A DNA stretch of 64,000 nt from Asterias amurensis (taxonomy: Eukaryota > Echinodermata > Asteroidea > Forcipulatida > Asteriidae), in the NCBI RefSeq assembly GCF_032118995.1, contig NC_092660.1:6835501-6899500 (forward strand). Direction: 5' to 3'. How positions within the stretch are numbered: position 1 is the stretch's first letter; each line of letters begins with the position of its first letter. The notes under the pieces were generated by a model. It did not search any database, was not told the origin of the DNA, and was given only the letters and a program-made list of their open reading frames with translations. A program made the position numbers and the translations under genes. Shown here in pieces: positions 51,750 to 63,200 of this stretch.

Positions 51750-52550
51750 TCGCATCTGTGTCTTCCATCTAGTCGACAACCTATCTCTGTGTGAAGACTC
51801 AAGCACAATCCTCTTGACTGAAGTCTCATCCTGATTGTCAAGCACTTGTCTCACCTTAACTGTCAGGCGCTTAACATCAGGCACCTTAGCATTCTGTTCA
51901 ACTCTGGGTCTTCCACCCAGACCTAAACCTATGCAGACTCACAAGCACAGCTGTGTTCCTCTTAACTGCCAGTCTCTGGTGAAGGGACAGCTGGTGCTTT
52001 AACATCAGGCAGGGCCGCTTAGTTGACATCTCTCCCATTCCTGTTCACTCAACTCATAGTCCTGTACAAAGACTAGATGTCTGATGTCACAATCCTACAC
52101 TTTTACTCTTACCTTGAAAGATGTCTTGAACTTACCCGTCTCTCTGTGTTCCCATCAAACACTATGTCAAAGAAAACATGCATTAAATTGAAGTCACTTT
52201 ATGTTGTTAGTTTGGTCCTCATCCAGACACTAAACTCGAAAACCACATCAAAACTGTCTTCCATGACTGTTAATCTCTGAGACAGCTAGTGTTCTTTAGG
52301 CAGGGCTCTTCAACTGTATTCCATTCTCAACGGTCGTTGCCCTGCACAATGAAAAGAAGTGGTACAACTGTTATGCTGATGTCAAACTCTTGTCACTGAC
52401 TCTTACCTTTAGATGTCAGATGGACCTCAAACAGAATCTCAAAGCGTAGGATCAGCGACCGTCAAAATGAAGGGGAGAACACCGACTGCCAAAATGCATT
52501 GATACATTCCCTCTGTGTTCCTTCAGTCTCGGTATAGCTTTCCTTGTGCT
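51750..52550 (-). repeat. Imperfect tandem modules with donor-like GTAAGAG
   Basis: The words GGAACACAGAG/GGAACACAGC, CCCTGCCTGATGTTAAAG/CCCTGCCTAAAG, GACATCT..AAGGTAAGAG and TGACATCAG each recur two or three times in the same order. The segment looks like three diverged copies of one module of roughly 200-350 bp. Confidence 0.5.
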
Positions 52551-54469
52551 GGGGGAGAAATTAAACAAAGGAATACTCAAAGCTTTATTGAAAAGTTTAC
52601 CTTTGCAAACAGTTGACAAAATTTAAGCAAAACTAAAAAGAAAAGAGCAGAATTTAATAACAAGGAACACAGAGTCTAGAACAATTTCAGAACTGCAACA
52701 ACTTAATCCAAATAATCTAAATGTAACAATTAAACAATAAGTGAAGCAAATTTGGTTTAAAATCGGAAAGAATTCTTTCAGTTTAGAACAAGCTGATCTG
52801 AACAGAATGATAAATAAACCATTGCACTCACCCTTAATATTTCCTTTAGCATGCTTACAAACTCTGGCTCTGAAACATTCATCATTCTCTTTATCCATCA
52901 TCCTGAAAGAAAAAAAGTAGACACTTCAAAATTCTTTATAGTTTCAAGGAAATATTCTTTTAACACAAATTGACAGCATTTTATCCAAATTAAAACAAAG
53001 AGTTTAACACATTGATTATTCGAAAGGGACAAGGATAAAATTAAATAATTAAAAACTTGTCTGAAACAAACATGAACATAAATAGTAGAACAAATGGGAG
53101 AAATTGAATCCATTGAATGATTTTCATAAAATTTTAACTTTCCCAAATTCATAAACAAAAGTGAAAGTATTAGGTCTATAAAGCCCACAATGTATGAAAT
53201 TAATTTAATTGTTTGAATTTTGTTTATCATGAAAGCATAAAGCAAGATTTTTTCCAAACTTGTGAAACTGTCGAATTTTCCAGCTCTAAATAAATTAGTG
53301 TCAAGCTGACCTCAACTCACAGCTTCGAATCCATTATAATGACCCTAAACCATAAACGCCTGCTCATGGATTATTGTTCACCACTAATTGTAAATGGCGC
53401 CCTCATTTGACCAGCTGTCACAGAGGTCCAATTGTTTGCAAAATTCTGTTCTGACGTCCCAGTGCACTAGGGAAATACTTAACTTCCTTGATACATTTTG
53501 AAAGGTGAATACTGGTGTAGATGTTTAAAAACACAGCCAGCAAAAATAAATGTTTTTTTGTGTGTTTTTTCTGTTTACAGTATTGGATAATGACTCACAG
53601 ATCGTTGAAATTTTAATCCTGGAGTATTTGTTTTCTTCTTTTTCAGTTTTGTGTTCAAACCATGTTTTATCCTGTTCATTTGTTTCCCTGGCTCACCCCA
53701 CATCTCAACAATGCAATCATGTGGATATAACATAGATCCTAACGAATACATCTCACCATAGTCCTTGCTCTATGTTCTTACTTACCGCACACTCTGGCCT
53801 GTCATGGAGGGCCGACTAACAAATGGAGTGATTCTACAGTTGGTGACATCGCCAAATGATCCCCTTCCCTTCACATTGGTGGGTTGAGTCAACTACAAGT
53901 TGCAACGGGCCGTATAGTATAGCAGGCCTACAAGGAGAAGTGAGACAATGATCATTAGGCCCTAAAAACAAACTGCCCGACGAACCCCCCTCCAATCCTT
54001 CGCCTGGTTTGGTATTGTGTTAAACAGCGAGGACTTTTGGTGTTGGGGGGGGGGGGCACAATCCCCTAACACTCTTTGCAATTACTCATGTAAAAAATTG
54101 TAACCGTCCATTGCATGACTGTTTATAAACCCACTAGATGCCCGATACGACCGTGTTTTCCATAGCAAAACAATACACGTACCTGTATAGTTTGTTACGA
54201 GTATAGGCCTACACCACAACTGAACGAAATTATTGCTGTTTTCCCCCACATTGAGTAGGCCTTATAAAATGTCCTGCAGCAGTCTGGGCCCTTCCTTTTC
54301 AATGCCCATGTCCAGATAATCATTCTAACCCTACAAGTACATTTAAAAAGCTCAAACCATTTTTACAAACCTGTATCGTCTCCTCCACTCCCAGCCTCTC
54401 ATTGCCATTATCCATGATCACAATCGCCACGATCTCAGTTGGAAGAAGAGACTTTACAAGTTGTACAGT

Positions 54470-55490
54470 CGTTTGACCAGTTCTGGATCACTTTTTGAAT
54501 TCACATTGTTTTTTTGTTGCAATCTCTTTGATATCTAAAACAAAAAAGTTTATCAGTTTACCTAAACATGACATAAAACTCACCAAGTATTCACTGACAA
54601 AAAAAGGTTTGTTCTTTTGAAGAGGCTTTAAGAAAAGTATTGTCACCTGTTTGACCAGTTCAGGATCAGTTGAATCTATTCTGAATCAGTAGAGTGCCCT
54701 TTATTGCAAACCCATACTCCCATTCATAAAACTGTCTCTCAAGGACACAAAACTTCAGAGGTGTGTTGGCATGGACTTGGACTTCATTTGTTTAGTGAAT
54801 GTCATGCAAGTGTCTTCAATAGCAGCGCAAAAACCCAGTGACAAAACCACAAAACAATAGCAAAAGCAAATGAAAAGTGAAGCGAACCTAAAAAGCATTA
54901 TCGACCCCTCCAAGTTTAAATTTCTAAAAAAAAAAAATCTAAAAGAATTTGTTGAAGTAATGTTTCTCAAAATCATCTGAATAAACTTTCTACTGCAGTA
55001 GTATGATTTTACCATACTTAGTAAGTTAGTGCGGCACCATTTGACGCAATGAGATGTTGAGTGATCCCGAACTGGTCAAGGGTAAGTTGCCCCCCTAAAG
55101 ACGATTTTGGTAACTTCGTCTCCTCAAAAAAACAAGATGTCTGCACAGTATTTACAGGAATGTTTTTTTACACATTTTTATCATTTTACATAATATTTTT
55201 TGCCCCGGCACTCTAATTCTAAAGGTAAGAAGTTTTAACAGTGTTTTTCAACCAACATTTTTAAACAAAAAAATGATAAATTTCGCAGACAACCTTCAGG
55301 AAAACAGCCATAATTTATTTGCTGATGATGTTTGGCACCTTATTTTGGGTTTGTTGGTTTAATGGGTGTTAATCTTCACATTTATCAACAGAAATTGGTA
55401 ATAATGAGAAGTGATATAACTATTTGGTTATTGCAAAGTTGAAGTGATCCCGAACTGGTCAATGATCCCGAACGGGTCAAATGACTGTAC
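54470..55490. repeat. Dispersed GTGATCCNGAACTGGTCAA words
   Basis: The word or its complement occurs at about 54475, 54653, 55062 and 55443, with a partner GATCCCGAACGGGTCAA at 55464. Two copies (54475 and 55464) are also followed by ACTGTAC. They may mark ends of one or two degraded elements. Confidence 0.45.
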
Positions 55491-55779
55491 ATGTAATTCT
55501 TTACAGTCTTCGTCCTGGATGCTCCGTAACATCTGCAACTTATGAAAATATTCTTTAATCTTCTGCATTACAAATCTGAACACAGTTCTAGTACCACGCT
55601 GCCAAGTCTGTTACAAAATAACTGTTGGCAACATGACGGCCAATGGTTGACATGGACTTGCTTTTGATCAACACGTGGGCGCGTGAACTTCCTGTATGTT
55701 ACGGCATCCGCTTCACGAAAGTTAAACAACAATGGCTTGATGTACAAATGTATAACATTGTTTTTGAACTGTTGTACCA

Positions 55780-55875
55780 TTCCTCCATGGTTATACTATC
55801 AACCACTCTCCCATTGCTCATTCAAGTAAAGCGTTCATGCTAACAATTTTATGTCTAGGGATAGTGTCCAGTGCC
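55780..55875 (-). repeat. MITE family A left-end fragment
   Basis: ATACTATCAACCACTCTCCC, CATTGCTCATTCAAGTAAAG and GATAGTGTCCAGTGCC follow the reverse order of family A. The other end is absent or strongly diverged. Confidence 0.5.
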
Positions 55876-56334
55876 TATACTCAACCGCAAATAAACAAAG
55901 TAACACCCTTAATTGTTAGCAATTATTATCACCCCATCAACAAAGATCCCTTTCCAGACTATAGACCTACAGACTCCATCCGTCCCACCACTATTATCTG
56001 TAAAGCTCTTCAGCAGATACGGCGACCAAATTAATTAGTGAACTGACAATCTACTACACCATTCAGCACCATGTAACATGTTTATGGCCATCTTACAAAA
56101 GGGGATTGATATCCCAATTAGTTCAGTCAAAAGACTTACGTAAATGCGCAGGCTGCGATGATGCGACGGCGACATCAAGGGATTTGGAAACATGAAAGTC
56201 GTACCGCACCACAGATTTGGACATGGACTGCTTGCTGATAAAAACAAACTACAAGAACTTGAACTAGCTACGGCGGTAGATGTTCTTCCAGTCCATGTTA
56301 TACAACCATGGAGGTACAGCCCAAAGTAGCATTT

Positions 56335-56728
56335 TTAAAGACACTGGACACTATTGGTAATTGTCAAAGACTATAGTCTTCACAGTTGGTGTATCTCAAC
56401 ATATGCATAAAATAACAAACCTGTGAAATTTTGAGCTCCATCGGTTGTCGAAGTTGAGAAAAAAACACCCTCGTCGCACCATGGTCACACGAAGTTGTGT
56501 GCTTTCCAGATGCTTGATTTCGAGACCTCCAAATTCTAAATCTGAGGTCTCGAAATCAAATTTGTGGAAAATTACTTCTTTCTCGAAAACTACATCACTT
56601 CAGAAGGAGCTGTTTCTCACAATGTTTTATACCATTACTATCAACCGCTCCCCTTAATACTCGTAATCAAGAAAGGTTTTATGATAATAACTATTTTGAG
56701 TAATTATCAATAGTGTCCACTGCCTCAA
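56335..56728 (-). repeat. MITE family A copy
   Basis: Full length, reverse orientation: TTAAAGACACTGGACACTA start and AATAGTGTCCACTGCCTCAA end. The GAGACCTC / GAGGTCTCG palindrome is present at 56522-56553. Confidence 0.85.
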
Positions 56729-57161
56729 GTAGGCCTATGGTGGGCGAAGTTTCTTGTGTGCCAAAACCAAATACATGTAGTGTTCTTGTACCATGATTCA
56801 AAAAGGCTGTAACATCCCACCGTCGGCCCACAAAGCAAATTACCAATTTCAATTCCTCAACTTAAATAGTTGAATGTATCAGATTGATGATAAAAAAACT
56901 AGTTGCGAGACCTCCGAATAAAATCCTAACAAACAGTCTATTGTGTTGTGTGGGGGTAGAATTATGGAAACAAGCATTACCGGTATTGAAGGAAACTCAA
57001 AACACGGAGAAGTTTCAAAAATAGAGATTTGGTATAAAATCGAATCGCGAGTTGTTGGTCATCTCCAAACCCCATCAATGTCACGACCACTTTGGAAACA
57101 GCACACTTTGCACAAAATATTATAGCAAGAAAATGCAATGAAGAAATCATAAGAAACCTAC
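56729..57161. other. Intergenic DNA, nothing recognisable
   Basis: No repeat, RNA gene or coding region placed. Confidence 0.5.
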
Positions 57162-57639
57162 CTGAAGATGTTTTAGTTCAGACAGTGAGCTGGTTGGGAC
57201 ATGGGGATGGTTGGGACATGGAGGTAGGATGGTTGGGATGACCACTTCCCAAGCAGAAGTTTTGCCATTCATGAAGGCCTTAGGCTGTAGTTCCTGGTTA
57301 GTAGCAGGCCTAAATAATTAGATGGCTATACTATTCATCAATTACTGACACCATCAGGAATGCCACGTCCGGCCGTTCTTGTGGATGGAAGATCTGGATT
57401 GCTGTGTATTATGTGTACACATGGACTAGGTACACAGATGGTACACCATGAGGGGCGGACGTAATCTGTCAAACTATAGGGTTACTGACCCAGTTGTCAA
57501 CATGGGAATAAGCCAATTTGATTTGTTTGTATAGGCTACTGAACGTAGGCGCCATGTGGTATCCACATAGGTTGGGTCCACGCATGGTGGTATTTTAGAA
57601 CGGTAACGCTATTTTGGTTGCAACATGGTGTGTATGCTT

Positions 57640-58080
57640 ATAGTTCATCCATTTATACATCCATGGTCCATCCTACCATGATGAACCATGGAGTGGTTCA
57701 CAAGCTTATAGGAAGAAAATACTCTACCCGTGCTCTACCTTGGCCCACTGTGGTCAACTGTTTATCTTCATTTTAAGATTCAAAATCCTAAAAAGTAGTA
57801 GATGCATATCACACCCAGTGATCAAACTGTTTATCTCCGATTCTGTCTCCTCGTCTCAAGATAATATAGTACTTTTTCCTTCAAGTTTTCTCACCGGGTT
57901 GGGGAGGGGCACATTGATGTGACCATGGAGGGTATCTTCAATTCCCTCCATGATGTGACAAGTTCTCAGTTCATTTTGCATGGTGTGAGCATGGATGTAA
58001 AAATGTGAGATTCAGCCAATATATAAATCCAAAATCAAGTCCCGTCAAACCATGCTTCCTCCATGGTCAAACCATGGTCA
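57640..58080. repeat. Cluster of CCATGG/ACCATG words
   Basis: ACCATGG, CCATGGTC, TCCATGATG and AACCATGG occur about a dozen times with both orientations, including CCATGGTCAAACCATGGTC. The cluster suggests a degraded element with subterminal repeats, but no ends are defined. Confidence 0.35.
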
Positions 58081-58108
58081 AACCATACCAACAAACAAAA
58101 TAAGTTAC

Positions 58109-58499
58109 TTAAAGACAGTGGACACTATTGGTAATTGTCAAAGCTTAGTCTTCGTAGTTGGTGTATCTAAACATAATATGCATAAAACAACAAACCTGTG
58201 AAAATTTGAGCTCAATCGGTCGTCGAAGTTGCGAGGTAATAATGAAAGAAAAAAAACACTATTGTCGCACGAAGTTGTGTGCTTTCAGATGCTTGATTTT
58301 GAGACCTCAAATTCTAAACTTGAGGTCCCGAAATCAAATTCGTGGAAAATCCCTTCTTTCGCGAAAACTACATTACTTCAGAGGGAGCCGCTTCTCACAA
58401 TGTTTTATACTATCAACCTCCCCCCATTACTCATAACCATGTAAGGTTTTATGATAATAATTATTTTGAGTAATTACCAATAGTGTCAACTGCCTTTAA
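58109..58499 (-). repeat. MITE family A copy
   Basis: TTAAAGACAGTGGACACTATT start and AGTGTCAACTGCCTTTAA end, full length, reverse orientation. Confidence 0.87.
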
Positions 58500-58540
58500 T
58501 CACATTCACACCTTCCTCCATGGTCACAATGTAGGTCTTT

Positions 58541-59371
58541 TTAAAGGGACACCTTCGGGTATTGTCAATTCTCAACATGCATATAAAAATAACAAACCTG
58601 TGGAAATTTTGACTCAATAATTAGTGTCATCGAAGTTGCGGGATCGAGAATACGGGCCCTGAGAAAAACACCCATCGCACGGGCGTGATGTGCTTTCAGA
58701 TGTCTTGAATTCGATCCCTCAGATGGGGTCTCTTGTTTAATTCAAATTATTTAGGTGATAAATTCTTTCTATTAAAAAAACGCTACTTCGGGGGAGAGCC
58801 GTTTCTCACAATGTTTTATCCCTATATCAACAGCTCTCCACACTGATACCCGAGTTAGTTTGTATGCTTTGTTGTTTTTATTTATGTTCCATATTGCAAT
58901 TTTAACAAACTGAATACAACTTTAAAGGAACACGTTGCCTCGGATCGGACGAGTTGGTCTATGAAAAGCGTTTGAAACCGTTTGTTATGAAATGCATATG
59001 GTTAGAAAGATGTTTTCAAAGTAGAATATAATGATCAACACAAGTATCTCTCAAAATTGCACGGTTTCATTTTACGTCGTGAACTAACACGGTCGGCCAT
59101 TTATGGGAGTCAAATTTTTGACTCCCATAAATGGCCGACCGTGTTTGTCGACGAGGTAAAACGAAAACCACGCAATTTCGAGGCATATTTGTGTAGATCA
59201 TTGTATTCTACTTTTACAACATCTTTCTAACCATATCGATTCTATAACAAACGGTTACAGAACGCTTTTCAAAGACCAACTCGACCGATCCAAGGCAACG
59301 TGTTCCTTTAAAACAAGTTTTTCAACGATTATTTTGGGTAATAATCAATAGTGTCCATCAGTGCCTTTAAA
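58541..59371 (-). repeat. Diverged MITE A-related copy, split by MITE B
   Basis: The left part (to 58921) has AATAACAAACCTGTGGAAAT, TGCTTTCAGATGTCTTGAAT and CCGTTTCTCACAATGTTTTA. The right part (59312-59371) ends AATAATCAATAGTGTCC and GCCTTTAA. MITE B lies between. Confidence 0.7.
58922..59311. repeat. MITE family B copy
   Basis: 390-bp palindrome, TTAAAGGAACACGTTGCCTC start, GGCAACGTGTTCCTTTAA end, centre GGCCATTTATGGGAGTCAAA near 59110. It matches the 7851 copy closely, including arm words such as CACGCAATTTCGAGGCA. Confidence 0.93.
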
Positions 59372-60162
59372 TGAGAAGTTGTTTTCTTTGGCTAAAGCTA
59401 ATAATAAAATGTAACATTTTACGTTCCTCCTCTTCTTTATTTGAAGGTTTTTGAAAAGGTAAACAATTTAAAGGTTATAAGATTTGTTTTCCTGGTTTTC
59501 TTTTTTAAGATTAAAAACCGGTCAAGGATAAGGGATTTGTTTTTCCTTTTTCCTATTGAAAAGGGTTGTTTTTTCTTCTTTCCACTTCTTGGGTACTGAA
59601 AAGGTTGGTTTTTCTCTTTTAAAACGGTAAGTGATTGGATCCGTTTAAGAACTCGTCGCTACTTTTAGTTCCCCTAGTTTAAAAATAGTAAAACAATAAT
59701 TATGAGATTTGTTTTTTTTTAGTGTTTTGTTATTTTGAGTTGATTTATAATGTACACGGATCTGCTAGACAACTGATTCTAGACAGAGCCGTATATTGTA
59801 CGGCTCAGATTCTAGACAGTTGAGGGCGCCCTCCCTAGGTTGTACGTTAAATTACAACGTGCGATTGCATTGTGCTAGAACGTACAGGTACATCCGTCCG
59901 TGTCGTACACTAGTAGTAGTACTGTCAATGTCTCTCTCATGTCAAAGACTCAAAGAAGTGCATAATATAATGCAGAGAAAGTAAAGCAGGATGCAGATAA
60001 TGTATGCCCATTATTCAAGAGTCTGCCGTCGTCTCAGACATTGTCTTAAGAGTGGAATCTCTTCTCTTGAACATCTTCTTGACTGTTAGATTTACAATTA
60101 TAATAACATTAACAACAGTCTCAAAATCTCAATTTTAAACATCCGGCCCAGTCGGTGCAGCA
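59372..60162 (+). other. REXO1 upstream region and presumed 5' UTR
   Basis: A T-rich stretch with repeated GGTTTTTxxTTTTC words at 59440-59640, then a more balanced 59760-60162. It probably holds the promoter and 5' UTR of REXO1. No TATA or initiator is decisive. A palindrome GAGCCGTATATTGTACGGCTC lies at 59786-59806. Confidence 0.4.
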
Positions 60163-60268
60163 ATGTTTTCTAATTCGGGATATTTTCGTGGACTAAATTG
60201 CCCATTTTACTCGAATGGGACTTGTCGACGTCCCTACTGTCATTTTCGACATGTCCGCAATCAAGCAG
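60163..60268 (+). CDS. REXO1: REXO1 exon 1: CCCH-like zinc motif
   Basis: 35 codons plus one base. CPFYSNGTCRRPYCHFRH fits C-x7-C-x4-C-x3-H, a CCCH-type zinc-binding pattern. ATG at 60163 is the only in-frame start before this conserved block. The donor is GCAG|GTAAGG. Confidence 0.92.
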
Positions 60269-63200
60269 GTAAGGGCAATTGTTATAAATAATATTATTAG
60301 ATAGAGTGCTCCCCCATAGAATAACAATGATAATACATGATAACAGGGCCTTTCTTATTTTTTCTATCAATATCATTCAAATCTGGTGTCTATGGGACTT
60401 TGCTTGGACTTGATTTTCAAAGGAAAATAATAAGCTGAATCAACATTTTTACATCCTTCAGTCACTTGTCGGACTCTGGATCAACCCCCCCCCCCCCCCA
60501 CAAAAAAAGGGAAAACACCCAAAAATTACGAGCCCTGCAGTACAGTTGATTTTCTACCAAAGTCGAGTCCTGCTCAGCAGAGGGCTCGAACTTTACAATG
60601 GACTGCAGACCTGGGGAGGCTAGTGGATTTTGCAAGGGGCTAGTATTACTAGTTGTAAACAAGTAGTAAACAAGTCTGGTCGTCATTTGTTTTTCAACTT
60701 TTTATTAATTTTGTTAGTAAAACCAAAAAGATAGACAGAAAATAAACTGTATTTATCTCCCTTTCTATAAATTTACATATATTGTGTAGGACGACCGACT
60801 TTTATGCGCCGTGCAAATTTGACTTTAGTGCACTGCCTGAACCCTGTATATTTTTTATCTGTGTAATCGATAATGGTATGTTCCCCAATTTGAAGCCAAG
60901 ATAGCCCAATATTTTGTAACTTAGGACTAGTCCTAAGAGATATCAAAAACGTACAGCTAGTCCTAAGTTAGGACTCGTAACTCGTCCTAACTCGAGATAA
61001 GACTAGTCCTAACTCTTTGTGAAATCCACCCCAGGTCTTGTAAAAAATGTTCCATTCGTGTAAACACTCTGGGATCAGGACCTGTGGTCTTGTGGTTTTT
61101 GTCCCCAAATTCGATAAGTCCTGTCATTTAGCTACAGGCACAGGGGGAACAGAACTTGGAAGTTCATTTTAGAAAACTTTGATTGCCTTTTCAAAATGGT
61201 GCCTGTTAGAACGTGGTAAAGTCAATTATAAAACACCATAAATTTAGGGAACTTTGAGGATGTTTATTTTGTAATAGGATTTGAGGCATTGCATGGTGAG
61301 GTATCAATATATATTTGGTTTGCGGCAAAACCATGTGTGTATCTACTTGCCAGGTACAGTTTGTTCTTAGAGAACTGTCTTTTTTTATTCTACTACCGCG
61401 GAGTAGATTTATCAGATGTTTGGGAGACTTCTCAGTTCTGAAAAGAACTGTCCTGCTTTTTTACTACTACCCGGGCGGAAGGTTTAGAAAATTGGCTGGG
61501 ACTACTACTTTAGCCCATAGGATCAGAGTTAACTGCACTACCGTGGAGTCAGTTCTTGAACTGATCTCAAGGTTTCGACTAGCTTGTTCTAGTTTCATGT
61601 AAAATAACTTTTTAAATTATTTACATTACAGAGACAGAGAAGCTACAGTCCACCAAGCCTAAAGGAAATATTGATGGTGTATATCCTCAAACAGCTGATG
61701 TCAGCAAGTATATCCTTAATGCAAGTCCTCCATCATCCTCTCCTGTCCCACAAGAACTCGCAGCTAAGAAACAACCTGTGCAGTATGTACCCACTCCAAT
61801 TGCAGAGATCGCTTTGGCTCGAAGAAGACACAAGATGGCTGCCAAAGCATCCAAGAGAGGCCATGCCAAAAATGCAGCTCCCATGTATGTTCCTACACCA
61901 CTCTCTCAGATCAGTTCTTCAGCAGGAACAGATTCAAACTCTCAGAAAACACAAGTTAAAAGAAACAAAGGTGCTACGTATGATTCAACAAAAACATCAG
62001 AAACTAATGCAATAACGGAGAAGTACACCCTTAACCAGGACCATCCTGTCAATAACGATGAATACGATCCCTTGGGAAACAACTTGTATACAAACAGCAA
62101 TCCTGAACAGTCTGTACGGAGTGACTTGTCTTCTCCATCGAGTAAATACTCTCTTGATGAAGCTTGTTCAAAGAGTAACACTGATCTTGTGTACGATCCT
62201 CTTGATAACAGTGCATGTAATCCCAATGGAGTTAAAGATGAACATGGAGACAGTTGTGCTTCTGGGGAGGAAACTGAAGAACCTAACAGCACCACTTGTG
62301 CAAATGACACAGCAGCAATGCCTAGTGACGAGGAGGATGGTTTATACAGTTTCGACAATCCTGAGAATGTTGATTCTGCCGATGGTGCCGATGAATATGA
62401 GCCAATGCTTGGTGGTGAAGACATTGGATCTCTTCACACAAACTACACTCCGACTACAAAGTATTCTGTTGATTCCGTCCCGCCAAACCCCACCAATGAT
62501 TTGGAGTATGATCCCTTTTCAAATTTCACAACAAAGGAACATTTGAAGAAAAGCAACCTTCCAAAGAAAAGGAAAAAGTTCCCAGAAACAAATGATTGTG
62601 ACCAATCATCGGACAGTGATGCTTTGATGATAATTGAAGAGCAAGAAATCCACTCATCATCAACAGATGAGGAATCAAAACGCAAGAAGTTAAAACATGG
62701 AGATGTTGAGCAAGAAGACGAGGAATGCACTGAGGAGGAAACTGACAAACCGTGGCTGAGTAATGTACAGCCAAAGCATTTCCTTCAAGATGTGAATTTT
62801 CACCCACCGTCTGACAATGATGTACCCTTCACTCCAAGTTACAGTTACAGCCCTGCAGATTACCGTCCAGATGATCACCTCAATACCTCATTGGAAGATG
62901 AATGGAATCCCACCAAGTACTTAACGGAACTGTCTGCAAATCCTTCCATCACTAAAGGGAGCAGTCAATTGCAAAACAAATTAAAAAAACACAATGATGC
63001 CAAACAACAACCCGAAGTGAGAAAAAAGACCCCTGAAAAAAGAAAACTCAAAGATGGGACAGGAAAGAATGAATCCAGCTCAAAACCCAAGCCAAACATT
63101 AAAAATAAGAATACAACCAAACCAAATTTGAACTCATCCAAATCCAAGGACTTGACCTCCAAATCCAAGGACTTGACCTCCAAATCCAAGGAAACGCAAA

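Larger units (their letters stand above)
51400..57260 (-). ncRNA. Possible spliced non-coding transcript
   Basis: On the reverse strand, consensus-like splice sites delimit segments 57162-57260 (donor GTAGGT), 54371-54534, 53786-53833 (donor GTAAGTAAG), 52832-52902 (donor GTGAGT), 52407-52548, 52113-52341 (donors GTAAGAG) and a terminal part below 52061. Joined in order they hit stops in all frames, so coding is unlikely. The implied introns of 65 and 51 bp are very short. Transcription is an inference from splice-site spacing alone. A 129-codon open frame (51498-51884) lies in the last segment without recognisable homology. Confidence 0.25.
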
